DNA of 64,000 nt, from assembly GCA_030435675.1 (NCBI GenBank), contig CM059624.1:161218-225217 (forward strand), read 5' to 3'. The stretch is from Steinernema hermaphroditum (taxonomy: Eukaryota > Nematoda > Chromadorea > Rhabditida > Steinernematidae). Under the pieces are notes generated by a model. The model made no database searches, was not told the DNA's origin, and saw only the letters and a program-made list of their open reading frames with translations. Numbering within the stretch: position 1 is the stretch's first letter; every line of letters begins with the position of its first letter. Below, piece by piece: positions 37,669-51,682 of the stretch. The translations under genes and the position numbers were made by a program.

Positions 37669-38360
37669 ATTCGAGACAGATAGGGCCTTGTTCATGCAAA
37701 GAGTTCCGCATCTGACCCTCCTGCTCCAAAGTACCATAGCATTTTTATGATTGGATCTTGTAGAACTGCACGAGCCTGATCGAACGCGCCTAATCTCGTT
37801 GGATTTCCTGTGGACTATCTTAGTTTCCTGCAAAACTTTCAATTCGAGACAGTTAGGGCCTTGTTCATACAAAGAGTTCCGCATCTGACCCTCCTGCTCC
37901 AAAGTACCATAGCATTTTTATGATTGGATCTTGTAGAACTGCACGAGCCTGATTGAACGCGCCTATTCCCGTTGGGATTACTGTGGACTATCTTAGTTTC
38001 CTGCAAAACTTTCAATTCGAGACAGCAGGGCCCTTGCTCACACCAAGAGCTCTGCATCTGACCCTCCTGCTCCAAAGTACCATAGCATTTTTATGATTCC
38101 ATCTTGTAGAACTGCACGAGCCTGATCGAACGCGCCTACTCTCGTTGGATTTCCTGTGGACTATCTTAGTTTCCTGCAAAACTTTCAATTCGAGACAGAT
38201 AGGGCCTTGTTCATGCAAAGAGTTCCGCATCTGACCCTCCTGCTCCAAAGTACCATAGCATTTTTATGATTGGATCTTGTAGAACTGCACGAGCCTGATC
38301 GAACGCGCCTAATCTCGTTGGATTTCCTGTGGACTATCTTAGTTTCCTGCAAAACTTTCA
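37669..38360. repeat. Four-monomer block with CCTAATCTCG marker (copy 2)
   Basis: Second copy of the block at 28670-29361, with the same order of markers. It is followed by unusual units, including one with CGTTGCAAATACTG near 38663 and the 161-bp unit starting at 38707. Confidence 0.6.
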
Positions 38361-38706
38361 ATTCGAGACAGATAGGGCCTTGTTCATGCAAAGAGTTCCG
38401 CATCTGACCCTCCTGCTCCAAAGTACCATAGCATTTTTATGATTCCATCTTGTAGAACTGCACGAGCCTGATCGAACGCGCCTACTCTCGTTGGATTTCC
38501 TGTGGACTATCTTAGTTTCCTGCAAAACTTTCAATTCGAGACAGATAGGGCCTTGTTCATGCAAAGAGTTCTGCATCTGACCCTCCTGCTCCAAAGTACC
38601 ATAGCATTTTTATGATTCCATCTTGTAGAACTGCACGAGCCTGATCGAACGCGCCTACTCTCGTTGCAAATACTGTGGACTATCTTAGTTTCCTGCAAAA
38701 CTTTCA

Positions 38707-38867
38707 ATTCGAGACAGTTAGGGCCTTGTTCATACAAAGAGTTATGCATCTGACCCCTCCGCTCCAATTTTTATGATTGGATCTTGTAGAACTGCACGAG
38801 CCTGATCGAACGCGCCTACTCTCGTTGGATTTCCTGTGGACTATCTTAGTTTCCTGCAAAACTTTCA
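38707..38867. repeat. 161-bp monomer, shortest unit in the window
   Basis: A member of the TTATGCATCTGACCCC subfamily. Between about 38757 and 38775 it reads CCGCTCCAATTTTTATG, so the AGTACCATAGC segment and a T are missing. The following unit, starting at 38868, belongs to the same subfamily and is intact at 174 bp. Confidence 0.85.
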
Positions 38868-39387
38868 ATTCGAGACAGTTAGGGCCTTGTTCATACAAAG
38901 AGTTATGCATCTGACCCCTCCTGCTCCAAAGTACCATAGCATTTTTATGATTGGATCTTGTAGAACTGCACGAGCCTGATCGAACGCGCCTACCCTCGTT
39001 GGATTTCCTGTGGACTATCTTAGTTTCCTGCAAAACTTTCAATTCGAGACAGATAGGGCCTTGTTCTTACAAAGAGTTCTGCATCTGACCCTCCTGCTCC
39101 AAAGTACCATAGCATTTTTATGATTCCATCTTGTAGAACTGCACGAGCCTGATTGAACGCGCCTACTCTCGTTGGATTTGCTGTGGACTATCTTAGTTTC
39201 CTGCAAAACTTTCAATTCGAGACAGCAGGGCCCTTGCTCACACCAAGAGCTCTGCATCTGACCCTCCTGCTCCAAAGTACCATAGCATTTTTATGATTCC
39301 ATCTTGTAGAACTGCACGAGCCTGATCGAACGCGCCTACTCTCGTTGGATTTCCTGTGGACTATCTTAGTTTCCTGCAAAACTTTCA

Positions 39388-39559
39388 ATTCGAGACAGTT
39401 AGGGCCTTGTTCATACAAAGAGTTATGCATCTGACCCCTCCTGCTCCAAATACCATACATTTTTATGATTGGATCTTGTAGAACTGCACGAGCCTGATCG
39501 AACGCGCCTACTCTCGTTGGATTTCCTGTGGACTATCTTAGTTTCCTGCAAAACTTTCA
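39388..39559. repeat. 172-bp monomer with lesions at the TACCATAGC site
   Basis: A member of the TTATGCATCTGACCCCTCC subfamily. Near 39445-39462 it reads CTCCAAATACCATACATTTT, with one base missing before TACC and one missing in TAGCATT. The subfamily's extra C leaves 172 bp. Confidence 0.8.
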
Positions 39560-40078
39560 ATTCGAGACAGATAGGGCCTTGTTCTTACAAAGAGTTCTGC
39601 ATCTGACCCTCCTGCTCCAAAGTACCATAGCATTTTTATGATTCCATCTTGTAGAACTGCACGAGCCTGATTGAACGCGCCTAATCTCGTTGGATTTCCT
39701 GTGCACTATCTTAGTTTCCTGCAAAACTTTCAATTCGAGACAGCAGGGCCCTTACTCACACCAAGAGCTCTGCATCTGACCCTCCTGCTCCAAAGTACCA
39801 TGGCATTTTTGTGATTGGATCTTATAGAACTGCACGAGCCTGATCGAACGCGCCTACTCTCGTTGGATTTCCTTTGGACTATCTTAGTTTCCTGCAAAAC
39901 TTTCAATTCGAGACAGATAGGGCCTTGTTCATGCAAAGAGTTCCGCATCTGACCCTCCTGCTCCAAAGTACCATAGCATTTTTATGATTGGATCTTGTAG
40001 AACTGCACGAGCCTGATCGAACGCGCCTACTCTCGTTGGATTTCCTGTGGACTATCTTAGTTTCCTGCAAAACTTTCA

Positions 40079-40246
40079 ATTCGAGACAGTTAGGGCCTTG
40101 TTCATACAAAGAGTTATGCATCTGACCCAACAGCTCCAAATACATATTTTTATGATTGGATCTTGTAGAACTGCACGAGCCTGATCGAACGCGCCTACTC
40201 TCGTTGGATTTCCTGTGGACTATCTTAGTTTCCTGCAAAACTTTCA
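40079..40246. repeat. 168-bp monomer with rearranged TACCATAGC site
   Basis: A member of the TTATGCATCTGACCC subfamily. Near 40125-40151 it reads CCCAACAGCTCCAAATACAT then ATTTTTATG. It carries both substitutions and deletions relative to CCCCTCCTGCTCCAAAGTACC and the bases after it. Confidence 0.8.
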
Positions 40247-42673
40247 ATTCGAGACAGCAGGGCCCTTGCTCACACCAAGAGCTCTGCATCTGACCCTCCT
40301 GCTCCAAAGTACCATAGCATTTTTATGATTCCATCTTGTAGAACTGCACGAGCCTGATTGAACGCGCCTACTCTCGTTGGATTTGCTGTGGACTATCTTA
40401 GTTTCCTGCAAAACTTTCAATTCGAGACAGCAGGGCCCTTGCTCACACCAAGAGCTCTGCATCTGACCCTCCTGCTCCAAAGTACCATAGCATTTTTATG
40501 ATTCCATCTTGTAGAACTGCACGAGCCTGATCGAACGCGCCTACTCTCGTTGGATTTCCTGTGGACTATCTTAGTTTCCTGCAAAACTTTCAATTCGAGA
40601 CAGATAGGGCCTTGTTCATACAAAGAGTTCCGCATCTGACCCTCCTGCTCCAAAGTACCATAGCATTTTTATGATTGGATCTTGTAGAACTGCACGAGCC
40701 TGATCGAACGCGCCTACTCTCGTTGGATTTCCTGTGGACTATCTTAGTTTCCTGCAAAACTTTCAATTCGAGACAGCTAGGGCCCTTGCTCACACCAAGA
40801 GCTCTGCATCTGACCCTCCTGCTCCAAAGTACCATAGCATTTTTATGATTCCATCTTGTAGAACTGCACGAGCCTGATCGAACGCGCCTACTCTCGTTGG
40901 ATTTCCTGTGGACTATCTTAGTTTCCTGCAAAACTTTCAATTCGAGACAGTTAGGGCCCTTGTTCATACAAAGAGTTCTGCATCTGACCCCTCCTGCTCC
41001 AAAGTACCATAGCATTTTTATGATTGGATCTTGTAGAACTGCACGAGCCTGATCGAACGCGCCTACTCTCGTTGGATTTGCTGTGGACTATCTTAGTTTC
41101 CTGCAAAACTTTCAATTCGAGACAGCAGGGCCCTTGCTCACACCAAGAGCTCTGCATCTGACCCTCCTGCTCCAAAGTACCATAGCATTTTTATGATTCC
41201 ATCTTGTAGAACTGCACGAGCCTGATTGAACGCGCCTACTCTCGTTGGATTTGCTGTGGACTATCTTAGTTTCCTGCAAAACTTTCAATTCGAGACAGCA
41301 GGGCCCTTGCTCACACCAAGAGCTCTGCATCTGACCCTCCTGCTCCAAAGTACCATAGCATTTTTATGATTCCATCTTGTAGAACTGCACGAGCCTGATC
41401 GAACGCGCCTACTCTCGTTGGATTTCCTGTGGACTATCTTAGTTTCCTGCAAAACTTTCAATTCGAGACAGTTAGGGCCTTGTTCATACAAAGAGCTCTG
41501 CATCTGACCCTCCTGCTCCAAAGTACCATAGCATTTTTATGATTGAATCTTGTAGAACTGCACGAGCCTGATCGAACGCGCCTACTCTCGTTGGATTTCC
41601 TGTGGACTATCTTAGTTTCCTGCAAAACTTTCAATTCGAGACAGCAGGGCCCTTGCTCACACCAAGAGCTCTGCATCTGACCATCCTGCTCCAAAGTACC
41701 ATAGCATTTTTATGATTCCATCTTGTAGAACTGCACGAGCCTGATTGAACGCGCCTACTCTCGTTGGATTTCCTGTGGACTATCTTAGTTTCCTGCAAAA
41801 CTTTCAATTCGAGACAGCAGGGCCCTTGCTCACACCAAGAGCTCTGCATCTGACCCTCCTGCTCCAAAGTACCATAGCATTTTTATGATTGCATCTTGTA
41901 GAACTGCACGAGCCTGATCGAACGCGCCTACTCTCGTTGGATTTCCTGTGGACTATCTTAGTTTCCTGCAAAACTTTCAATTCGAGACAGTTAGGGCCCT
42001 TGTTCATACAAAGAGTTCTGCATCTGACCCTCCTGCTCCAAAGTACCATAGCATTTTTATGATTGGATCTTGTAGAACTGCACGAGCCTGATCGAACGCG
42101 CCTACTCTCGTTGGATTTCCTGTGGACTATCTTAGTTTCCTGCAAAACTTTCAATTCGAGACAGTTAGGGCCTTGTTCATACAAAGAGTTCTGCATCTGA
42201 CCCCTCCTGCTCCAAAGTACCATAGCATTTTTATGATTGCATCTTGTAGAACTGCACGAGCCTGATCGAACGCGCCTACTCTCGTTGGATTTCCTGTGGA
42301 CTATCTTAGTTTCCTGCAAAACTTTCAATTCGAGACAGCAGGGCCCTTGCTCACACCAAGAGCTCTGCATCTGACCCTCCTGCTCCAAAGTACCATAGCA
42401 TTTTTATGATTCCATCTTGTAGAACTGCACGAGCCTGATCGAACGCGCCTACTCTCGTTGGATTTCCTGTGGACTATCTTAGTTTCCTGCAAAACTTTCA
42501 ATTCGAGACAGCAGGGCCCTTGCTCACACCAAGAGCTCTGCATCTGACCCTCCTGCTCCAAAGTACCATAGCATTTTTATGATTGGATCTTGTAGAACTG
42601 CACGAGCCTGATCGAACGCGCCTATTCCCGTTGGATTACCTGTGGACTATCTTAGTTTCCTGCAAAACTTTCA

Positions 42674-44576
42674 ATTCGAGACAGCAGGGCCCTTGCTCAC
42701 ACCAAGAGCTCTGCATCTGACCCTCCTGCTCCAAAGTACCATAGCATTTTTGTGATTCCATCTTGTAGAACTGCACGAGCCTGATCGAACGCGCCTACTC
42801 TCGTTGGATTTCCTGTGGACTATCTTAGTTTCCTGCAAAACTTTCAATTCGAGACAGCAGGGCCCTTGCTCACACCAAGAGCTCTGCATCTGACCCTCCT
42901 GCTCCAAAGTACCATGGCATTTTTGTGATTGGATCTTATAGAACTGCACGAGCCTGATCGAACGCGCCTACTCTCGTTGGATTTCCTGTGGACTATCTTA
43001 GTTTCCTGCAAAACTTTCAATTCGAGACAGATAGGGCCTTGTTCATGCAAAGAGTTCTGCATCTGACCCTCCTGCTCCAAAGTACCATAGCATTTTTATG
43101 ATTCCATCTTGTAGAACTGCACGAGCCTGATTGAACGCGCCTACTCTCGTTGGATTTGCTGTGGACTATCTTAGTTTCCTGCAAAACTTTCAATTCGAGA
43201 CAGCAGGGCCCTTGCTCACACCAACAGCTCTGCATCTGACCCTCCTGCTCCAAAGTACCATAGCATTTTTATGATTCCATCTTATAGAACTGCACGAGCC
43301 TGATCGAACGCGCCTACTCTCGTTGGATTTCCTGCGGACTATCTTAGTTTCCTGCAAAACTTTCAATTCGAGACAGATAGGGCCTTGTTCATACAAAGAG
43401 TTCTGCATCTGACCCTCCTGCTCCAAAGTACCATAGCATTTTTATGATTCCATCTTGTAGAACTGCACGAGCCTGATTGAACGCGCCTATTCCCGTTGGG
43501 ATTACTGTGGACTATCTTAGTTTCCTGCAAAACTTTCAATTCGAGACAGCAGGGCCCTTGCTCACACCAAGAGCTCTGCATCTGACCCTCCTGCTCCAAA
43601 GTACCATGGCATTTTTGTGATTCCATCTTGTAGAACTGCACGAGCCTGATCGAACGCGCCTACTCTCGTTGGATTTCCTGTGGACTATCTTAGTTTCCTG
43701 CAAAACTTTCAATTCGAGACAGCAGGGCCCTTGCTCACACCAACAGCTCTGCATCTGACCCTCCTGCTCCAAAGTACCATGGCATTTTTGTGATTGGATC
43801 TTATAGAACTGCACGAGCCTGATCGAACGCGCCTACTCTCGTTGGATTTCCTGTGGACTATCTTAGTTTCCTGCAAAACTTTCAATTCGAGACAGATAGG
43901 GCCTTGTTCATGCAAAGAGTTCTGCATCTGACCCTCCTGCTCCAAAGTACCATAGCATTTTTATGATTCCATCTTGTAGAACTGCACGAGCCTGATTGAA
44001 CGCGCCTACTCTCGTTGGATTTGCTGTGGACTATCTTAGTTTCCTGCAAAACTTTCAATTCGAGACAGCAGGGCCCTTGCTCACACCAAGAGCTCTGCAT
44101 CTGACCCTCCTGCTCCAAAGTACCATGGCATTTTTGTGATTGCATCTTGTAGAACTGCACGAGCCTGATCGAACGCGCCTACTCTCGTTGGATTTCCTGT
44201 GGACTATCTTAGTTTCCTGCAAAACTTTCAATTCGAGACAGCAGGGCCCTTGCTCACACCAAGAGCTCTGCATCTGACCCTCCTGCTCCAAAGTACCATA
44301 GCATTTTTATGATTCCATCTTATAGAACTGCACGAGCCTGATCGAACGCGCCTACTCTCGTTGGATTTCCTGTGGACTATCTTAGTTTCCTGCAAAACTT
44401 TCAATTCGAGACAGATAGGGCCTTGTTCATACAAAGAGCTCTGCATCTGACCCTCCTGCTCCAAAGTACCATAGCATTTTTATGATTGAATCTTGTAGAA
44501 CTGCACGAGCCTGATCGAACGCGCCTACTCTCGTTGGATTTCCTGTGGACTATCTTAGTTTCCTGCAAAACTTTCA
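42674..44576. repeat. Multi-monomer block, copy 1 (repeats at +6066)
   Basis: About eleven monomers, including the rare marker CCAACAGCTC (near 43221 and 43740), CTTATAG units and an a-type-tail unit, occur in the same order 6066 bp downstream (35 x 173 + 11). The offset holds at ten consecutive unit starts. Confidence 0.7.
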
Positions 44577-47500
44577 ATTCGAGACAGTTAGGGCCTTGTT
44601 CATACAAAGAGTTCTGCATCTGACCCCTCCTGCTCCAAAGTACCATAGCATTTTTATGATTGGATCTTGTAGAACTGCACGAGCCTGATCGAACGCGCCT
44701 ACTCTCGTTGGATTTCCTGTGGACTATCTTAGTTTCCTGCAAAACTTTCAATTCGAGACAGCAGGGCCCTTGCTCACACCAAGAGCTCTGCATCTGACCC
44801 TCCTGCTCCAAAGTACCATAGCATTTTTATGATTCCATCTTGTAGAACTGCACGAGCCTGATCGAACGCGCCTACTCTCGTTGGATTTCCTGTGGACTAT
44901 CTTAGTTTCCTGCAAAACTTTCAATTCGAGACAGCAGGGCCCTTGCTCACACCAAGAGCTCTGCATCTGACCCTCCTGCTCCAAAGTACCATAGCATTTT
45001 TATGATTGGATCTTGTAGAACTGCACGAGCCTGATCGAACGCGCCTACTCTCGTTGGATTTCCTGTGGACTATCTTAGTTTCCTGCAAAACTTTCAATTC
45101 GAGACAGATAGGGCCTTGTTCATACAAAGAGTTCTGCATCTGACCCTCCTGCTCCAAAGTACCATAGCATTTTTATGATTCCATCTTGTAGAACTGCACG
45201 AGCCTGATCGAACGCGCCTACTCTCGTTGGATTTCCTGTGGACTATCTTAGTTTCCTGCAAAACTTTCAATTCGAGACAGATAGGGCCCTTGTTCATACA
45301 AAGAGCTCTGCATCTGACCCTCCTGCTCCAAAGTACCATAGCATTTTTATGATTCCATCTTGTAGAACTGCACGAGCCTGATCGAACGCGCCTACTCTCG
45401 TTGGAATTCCTGTGGACTATCTTAGTTTCCTGCAAAACTTTCAATTCGAGACAGTTAGGGCCTTGTTCATACAAAGAGTTCTGCATCTGACCCCTCCTGC
45501 TCCAAAGTACCATAGCATTTTTATGATTGGATCTTGTAGAACTGCACGAGCCTGATCGAACGCGCCTACTCTCGTTGGATTTCCTGTGGACTATCTTAGT
45601 TTCCTGCAAAACTTTCAATTCGAGACAGTTAGGGCCCTTGTTCATACAAAGAGTTCTGCATCTGACCCCTCCTGCTCCAAAGTACCATAGCATTTTTATG
45701 ATTGGATCTTGTAGAACTGCACGAGCCTGATCGAACGCGCCTACTCTCGTTGGATTTCCTGTGGACTATCTTAGTTTCCTGCAAAACTTTCAATTCGAGA
45801 CAGATAGGGCCTTGTTCATACAAAGAGTTCTGCATCTGACCCTCCTGCTCCAAAGTACCATAGCATTTTTATGATTCCATCTTGTAGAACTGCACGAGCC
45901 TGATTGAACGCGCCTACTCTCGTTGGATTTGCTGTGGACTATCTTAGTTTCCTGCAAAACTTTCAATTCGAGACAGCAGGGCCCTTGCTCACACCAAGAG
46001 CTCTGCATCTGACCCTCCTGCTCCAAAGTACCATAGCATTTTTATGATTCCATCTTGTAGAACTGCACGAGCCTGATCGAACGCGCCTACTCTCGTTGGA
46101 TTTCCTGTGGACTATCTTAGTTTCCTGCAAAACTTTCAATTCGAGACAGCTAGGGCCCTTGTTCATACAAAGAGTTCTGCATCTGACCCCTCCTGCTCCA
46201 AAGTACCATAGCATTTTTATGATTGGATCTTGTAGAACTGCACGAGCCTGATCGAACGCGCCTACTCTCGTTGGATTTCCTGTGGACTATCTTAGTTTCC
46301 TGCAAAACTTTCAATTCGAGACAGATAGGGCCTTGTTCATACAAAGAGTTCTGCATCTGACCCTCCTGCTCCAAAGTACCATAGCATTTTTATGATTCCA
46401 TCTTGTAGAACTGCACGAGCCTGATTGAACGCGCCTACTCTCGTTGGATTTCCTGTGGACTATCTTAGTTTCCTGCAAAACTTTCAATTCGAGACAGCAG
46501 GGCCCTTGCTCACACCAAGAGCTCTGCATCTGACCCTCCTGCTCCAAAGTACCATGGCATTTTTGTGATTGGATCTTATAGAACTGCACGAGCCTGATCG
46601 AACGCGCCTACTCTCGTTGGATTTCCTGTGGACTATCTTAGTTTCCTGCAAAACTTTCAATTCGAGACAGATAGGGCCTTGTTCATGCAAAGAGTTCTGC
46701 ATCTGACCCTCCTGCTCCAAAGTACCATAGCATTTTTATGATTGGATCTTGTAGAACTGCACGAGCCTGATCGAACGCGCCTACTCTCGTTGGATTTCCT
46801 GTGGACTATCTTAGTTTCCTGCAAAACTTTCAATTCGAGACAGTTAGGGCCTTGTTCATACAAAGAGTTCTGCATCTGACCCCTCCTGCTCCAAAGTACC
46901 ATAGCATTTTTATGATTGGATCTTGTAGAACTGCACGAGCCTGATCGAACGCGCCTACTCTCGTTGGATTTCCTGTGGACTATCTTAGTTTCCTGCAAAA
47001 CTTTCAATTCGAGACAGCAGGGCCCTTGCTCACACCAAGAGCTCTGCATCTGACCATCCTGCTCCAAAGTACCATAGCATTTTTATGATTCCATCTTGTA
47101 GAACTGCACGAGCCTGATTGAACGCGCCTACTCTCGTTGGATTTCCTGTGGACTATCTTAGTTTCCTGCAAAACTTTCAATTCGAGACAGCAGGGCCCTT
47201 GCTCACACCAAGAGCTCTGCATCTGACCCTCCTGCTCCAAAGTACCATAGCATTTTTATGATTCCATCTTGTAGAACTGCACGAGCCTGATCGAACGCGC
47301 CTACTCTCGTTGGATTTCCTGTGGACTATCTTAGTTTCCTGCAAAACTTTCAATTCGAGACAGATAGGGCCCTTGTTCATACAAAGAGTTCTGCATCTGA
47401 CCCTCCTGCTCCAAAGTACCATAGCATTTTTATGATTCCATCTTGTAGAACTGCACGAGCCTGATCGAACGCGCCTACTCTCGTTGGATTTGCTGTGGAC

Positions 47501-48739
47501 TATCTTAGTTTCCTGCAAAACTTTCAATTCGAGACAGCAGGGCCCTTGCTCACACCAAGAGCTCTGCATCTGACCCTCCTGCTCCAAAGTACCATAGCAT
47601 TTTTATGATTCCATCTTGTAGAACTGCACGAGCCTGATCGAACGCGCCTACTCTCGTTGGATTTCCTGTGGACTATCTTAGTTTCCTGCAAAACTTTCAA
47701 TTCGAGACAGTTAGGGCCTTGTTCATACAAAGAGTTCTGCATCTGACCCTCCTGCTCCAAAGTACCATAGCATTTTTATGATTCCATCTTGTAGAACTGC
47801 ACGAGCCTGATTGAACGCGCCTACTCTCGTTGGATTTCCTGTGGACTATCTTAGTTTCCTGCAAAACTTTCAATTCGAGACAGCAGGGCCCTTGCTCACA
47901 CCAAGAGCTCTGCATCTGACCCTCCTGCTCCAAAGTACCATAGCATTTTTATGATTGGATCTTGTAGAACTGCACGAGCCTGATCGAACGCGCCTACTCT
48001 CGTTGGATTTCCTGTGGACTATCTTAGTTTCCTGCAAAACTTTCAATTCGAGACAGTTAGGGCCTTGTTCATACAAAGAGTTCTGCATCTGACCCCTCCT
48101 GCTCCAAAGTACCATAGCATTTTTATGATTGGATCTTGTAGAACTGCACGAGCCTGATCGAACGCGCCTACTCTCGTTGGATTTCCTGTGGACTATCTTA
48201 GTTTCCTGCAAAACTTTCAATTCGAGACAGTTAGGGCCTTGTTCATACAAAGAGTTATGCATCTGACCCCTCCTGCTCCAAAGTACCATAGCATTTTTAT
48301 GATTGAATCTTGTAGAACTGCACGAGCCTGATCGAACGCGCCTACTCTCGTTGGATTTCCTGTGGACTATCTTAGTTTCCTGCAAAACTTTCAATTCGAG
48401 ACAGCAGGGCCCTTGCTCACACCAAGAGCTCTGCATCTGACCCTCCTGCTCCAAAGTACCATAGCATTTTTATGATTCCATCTTGTAGAACTGCACGAGC
48501 CTGATCGAACGCGCCTACTCTCGTTGGATTTCCTGTGGACTATCTTAGTTTCCTGCAAAACTTTCAATTCGAGACAGCAGGGCCCTTGCTCACACCAAGA
48601 GCTCTGCATCTGACCCTCCTGCTCCAAAGTACCATAGCATTTTTATGATTGGATCTTGTAGAACTGCACGAGCCTGATCGAACGCGCCTATTCCCGTTCG
48701 GATTACTGTGGACTATCTTAGTTTCCTGCAAAACTTTCA

Positions 48740-50643
48740 ATTCGAGACAGCAGGGCCCTTGCTCACACCAAGAGCTCTGCATCTGACCCTCCTGCTCCAA
48801 AGTACCATGGCATTTTTGTGATTCCATCTTGTAGAACTGCACGAGCCTGATCGAACGCGCCTACTCTCGTTGGATTTCCTGTGGACTATCTTAGTTTCCT
48901 GCAAAACTTTCAATTCGAGACAGCAGGGCCCTTGCTCACACCAACAGCTCTGCATCTGACCCTCCTGCTCCAAAGTACCATGGCATTTTTGTGATTGGAT
49001 CTTATAGAACTGCACGAGCCTTATCGAACGCGCCTACTCTCGTTGGATTTCCTGTGGACTATCTTAGTTTCCTGCAAAACTTTCAATTCGAGACAGATAG
49101 GGCCTTGTTCATGCAAAGAGTTCTGCATCTGACCCTCCTGCTCCAAAGTACCATAGCATTTTTATGATTCCATCTTGTAGAACTGCACGAGCCTGATTGA
49201 ACGCGCCTACTCTCGTTGGATTTGCTGTGGACTATCTTAGTTTCCTGCAAAACTTTCAATTCGAGACAGCAGGGCCCTTGCTCACACCAACAGCTCTGCA
49301 TCTGACCCTCCTGCTCCAAAGTACCATAGCATTTTTATGATTCCATCTTATAGAACTGCACGAGCCTGATCGAACGCGCCTACTCTCGTTGGATTTCCTG
49401 CGGACTATCTTAGTTTCCTGCAAAACTTTCAATTCGAGACAGATAGGGCCTTGTTCATACAAAGAGTTCTGCATCTGACCCTCCTGCTCCAAAGTACCAT
49501 AGCATTTTTATGATTCCATCTTGTAGAACTGCACGAGCCTGATTGAACGCGCCTATTCCCGTTGGGATTACTGTGGACTATCTTAGTTTCCTGCAAAACT
49601 TTCAATTCGAGACAGCAGGGCCCTTGCTCACACCAAGAGCTCTGCATCTGACCCTCCTGCTCCAAAGTACCATGGCATTTTTGTGATTCCATCTTGTAGC
49701 ACTGCACGAGCCTGATCGAACGCGCCTGCTCTCGTTGGATTTCCTGTGGACTATCTTAGTTTCCTGCAAAACTTTCAATTCGAGACAGCAGGGCCCTTGC
49801 TCACACCAACAGCTCTGCATCTGACCCTCCTGCTCCAAAGTACCATGGCATTTTTGTGATTGGATCTTATAGAACTGCACGAGCCTGATCGAACGCGCCT
49901 ACTCTCGTTGGATTTCCTGTGGACTATCTTAGTTTCCTGCAAAACTTTCAATTCGAGACAGATAGGGCCTTGTTCATGCAAAGAGTTCTGCATCTGACCC
50001 TCCTGCTCCAAAGTACCATAGCATTTTTATGATTCCATCTTGTAGAACTGCACGAGCCTGATTGAACGCGCCTACTCTCGTTGGATTTGCTGTGGACTAT
50101 CTTAGTTTGCTGCAAAACTTTCAATTCGAGACAGCAGGGCCCTTGCTCACACCAAGAGCTCTGCATCTGACCCTCCTGCTCCAAAGTACCATGGCATTTT
50201 TGTGATTACATCTTGTAGAACTGCACGAGCCTGATCGAACGCGCCTACTCTCGTTGGATTTCCTGTGGACTATCTTAGTTTCCTGCAAAACTTTCAATTC
50301 GAGACAGCAGGGCCCTTGCTCACACCAAGAGCTCTGCATCTGACCCTCCTGCTCCAAAGTACCATAGCATTTTTATGATTCCATCTTATAGAACTGCACG
50401 AGCCTGATCGAACGCGCCTACTCTCGTTGGATTTCCTGCGGACTATCTTAGTTTCCTGCAAAACTTTCAATTCGAGACAGATAGGGCCTTGTTCATACAA
50501 AGAGTTCTGCATCTGACCCCTCCTGCTCCAAAGTACCATAGCATTTTTATGATTGAATCTTGTAGAACTGCACGAGCCTGATCGAACGCGCCTACTCTCG
50601 TTGGATTTCCTGTGGACTATCTTAGTTTCCTGCAAAACTTTCA
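48740..50643. repeat. Multi-monomer block, copy 2 (of 42674-44576)
   Basis: This copy carries CCAACAGCTC near 48941, 49289 and 49807, in register with the first copy, plus private changes such as TTATCGAACG near 49021 and TTGTAGCACTG near 49695. The left part, together with one unit upstream, recurs again 2424 bp downstream (48567-49258 against 50991-51682). Confidence 0.7.
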
Positions 50644-50990
50644 ATTCGAGACAGTTAGGGCCTTGTTCATACAAAGAGCTCTGCATCTGACCCTCCTGCT
50701 CCAAAGTACCATAGCATTTTTATGATTGAATCTTGTAGAACTGCACGAGCCTGATCGAACGCGCCTACTCTCGTTGGATTTCCTGTGGACTATCTTAGTT
50801 TCCTGCAAAACTTTCAATTCGAGACAGTTAGGGCCCTTGCTCACACCAAGAGCTCTGCATCTGACCATCCTGCTCCAAAGTACCATAGCATTTTTATGAT
50901 TCCATCTTGTAGAACTGCACGAGCCTGATCGAACGCGCCTACTCTCGTTGGATTTCCTGTGGACTATCTTAGTTTCCTGCAAAACTTTCA

Positions 50991-51682
50991 ATTCGAGACA
51001 GCAGGGCCCTTGCTCACACCAAGAGCTCTGCATCTGACCCTCCTGCTCCAAAGTACCATAGCATTTTTATGATTGGATCTTGTAGAACTGCACGAGCCTG
51101 ATCGAACGCGCCTATTCCCGTTCGGATTACTGTGGACTATCTTAGTTTCCTGCAAAACTTTCAATTCGAGACAGCAGGGCCCTTGCTCACACCAAGAGCT
51201 CTGCATCTGACCCTCCTGCTCCAAAGTACCATAGCATTTTTGTGATTCCATCTTGTAGAACTGCACGAGCCTGATCGAACGCGCCTACTCTCGTTGGATT
51301 TCCTGTGGACTATCTTAGTTTCCTGCAAAACTTTCAATTCGAGACAGCAGGGCCCTTGCTCACACCAACAGCTCTGCATCTGACCCTCCTGCTCCAAAGT
51401 ACCATGGCATTTTTGTGATTGGATCTTATAGAACTGCACGAGCCTGATCGAACGCGCCTACTCTCGTTGGATTTCCTGTGGACTATCTTAGTTTCCTGCA
51501 AAACTTTCAATTCGAGACAGATAGGGCCTTGTTCATGCAAAGAGTTCTGCATCTGACCCTCCTGCTCCAAAGTACCATAGCATTTTTATGATTCCATCTT
51601 GTAGAACTGCACGAGCCTGATTGAACGCGCCTACTCTCGTTGGATTTGCTGTGGACTATCTTAGTTTCCTGCAAAACTTTCA
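50991..51682. repeat. Four-monomer block, third copy of the CCAACAGCTC group
   Basis: This matches 48567-49258 at a spacing of 2424 bp (14 x 173 + 2), including the unit with TATTCCCGTTCGGATTAC, the CCAACAGCTC unit near 51366 and the CTTATAG marker. CCAACAGCTC occurs six times in the window by eye, all between 43.2 and 51.4 kb and all in these blocks. Confidence 0.65.
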
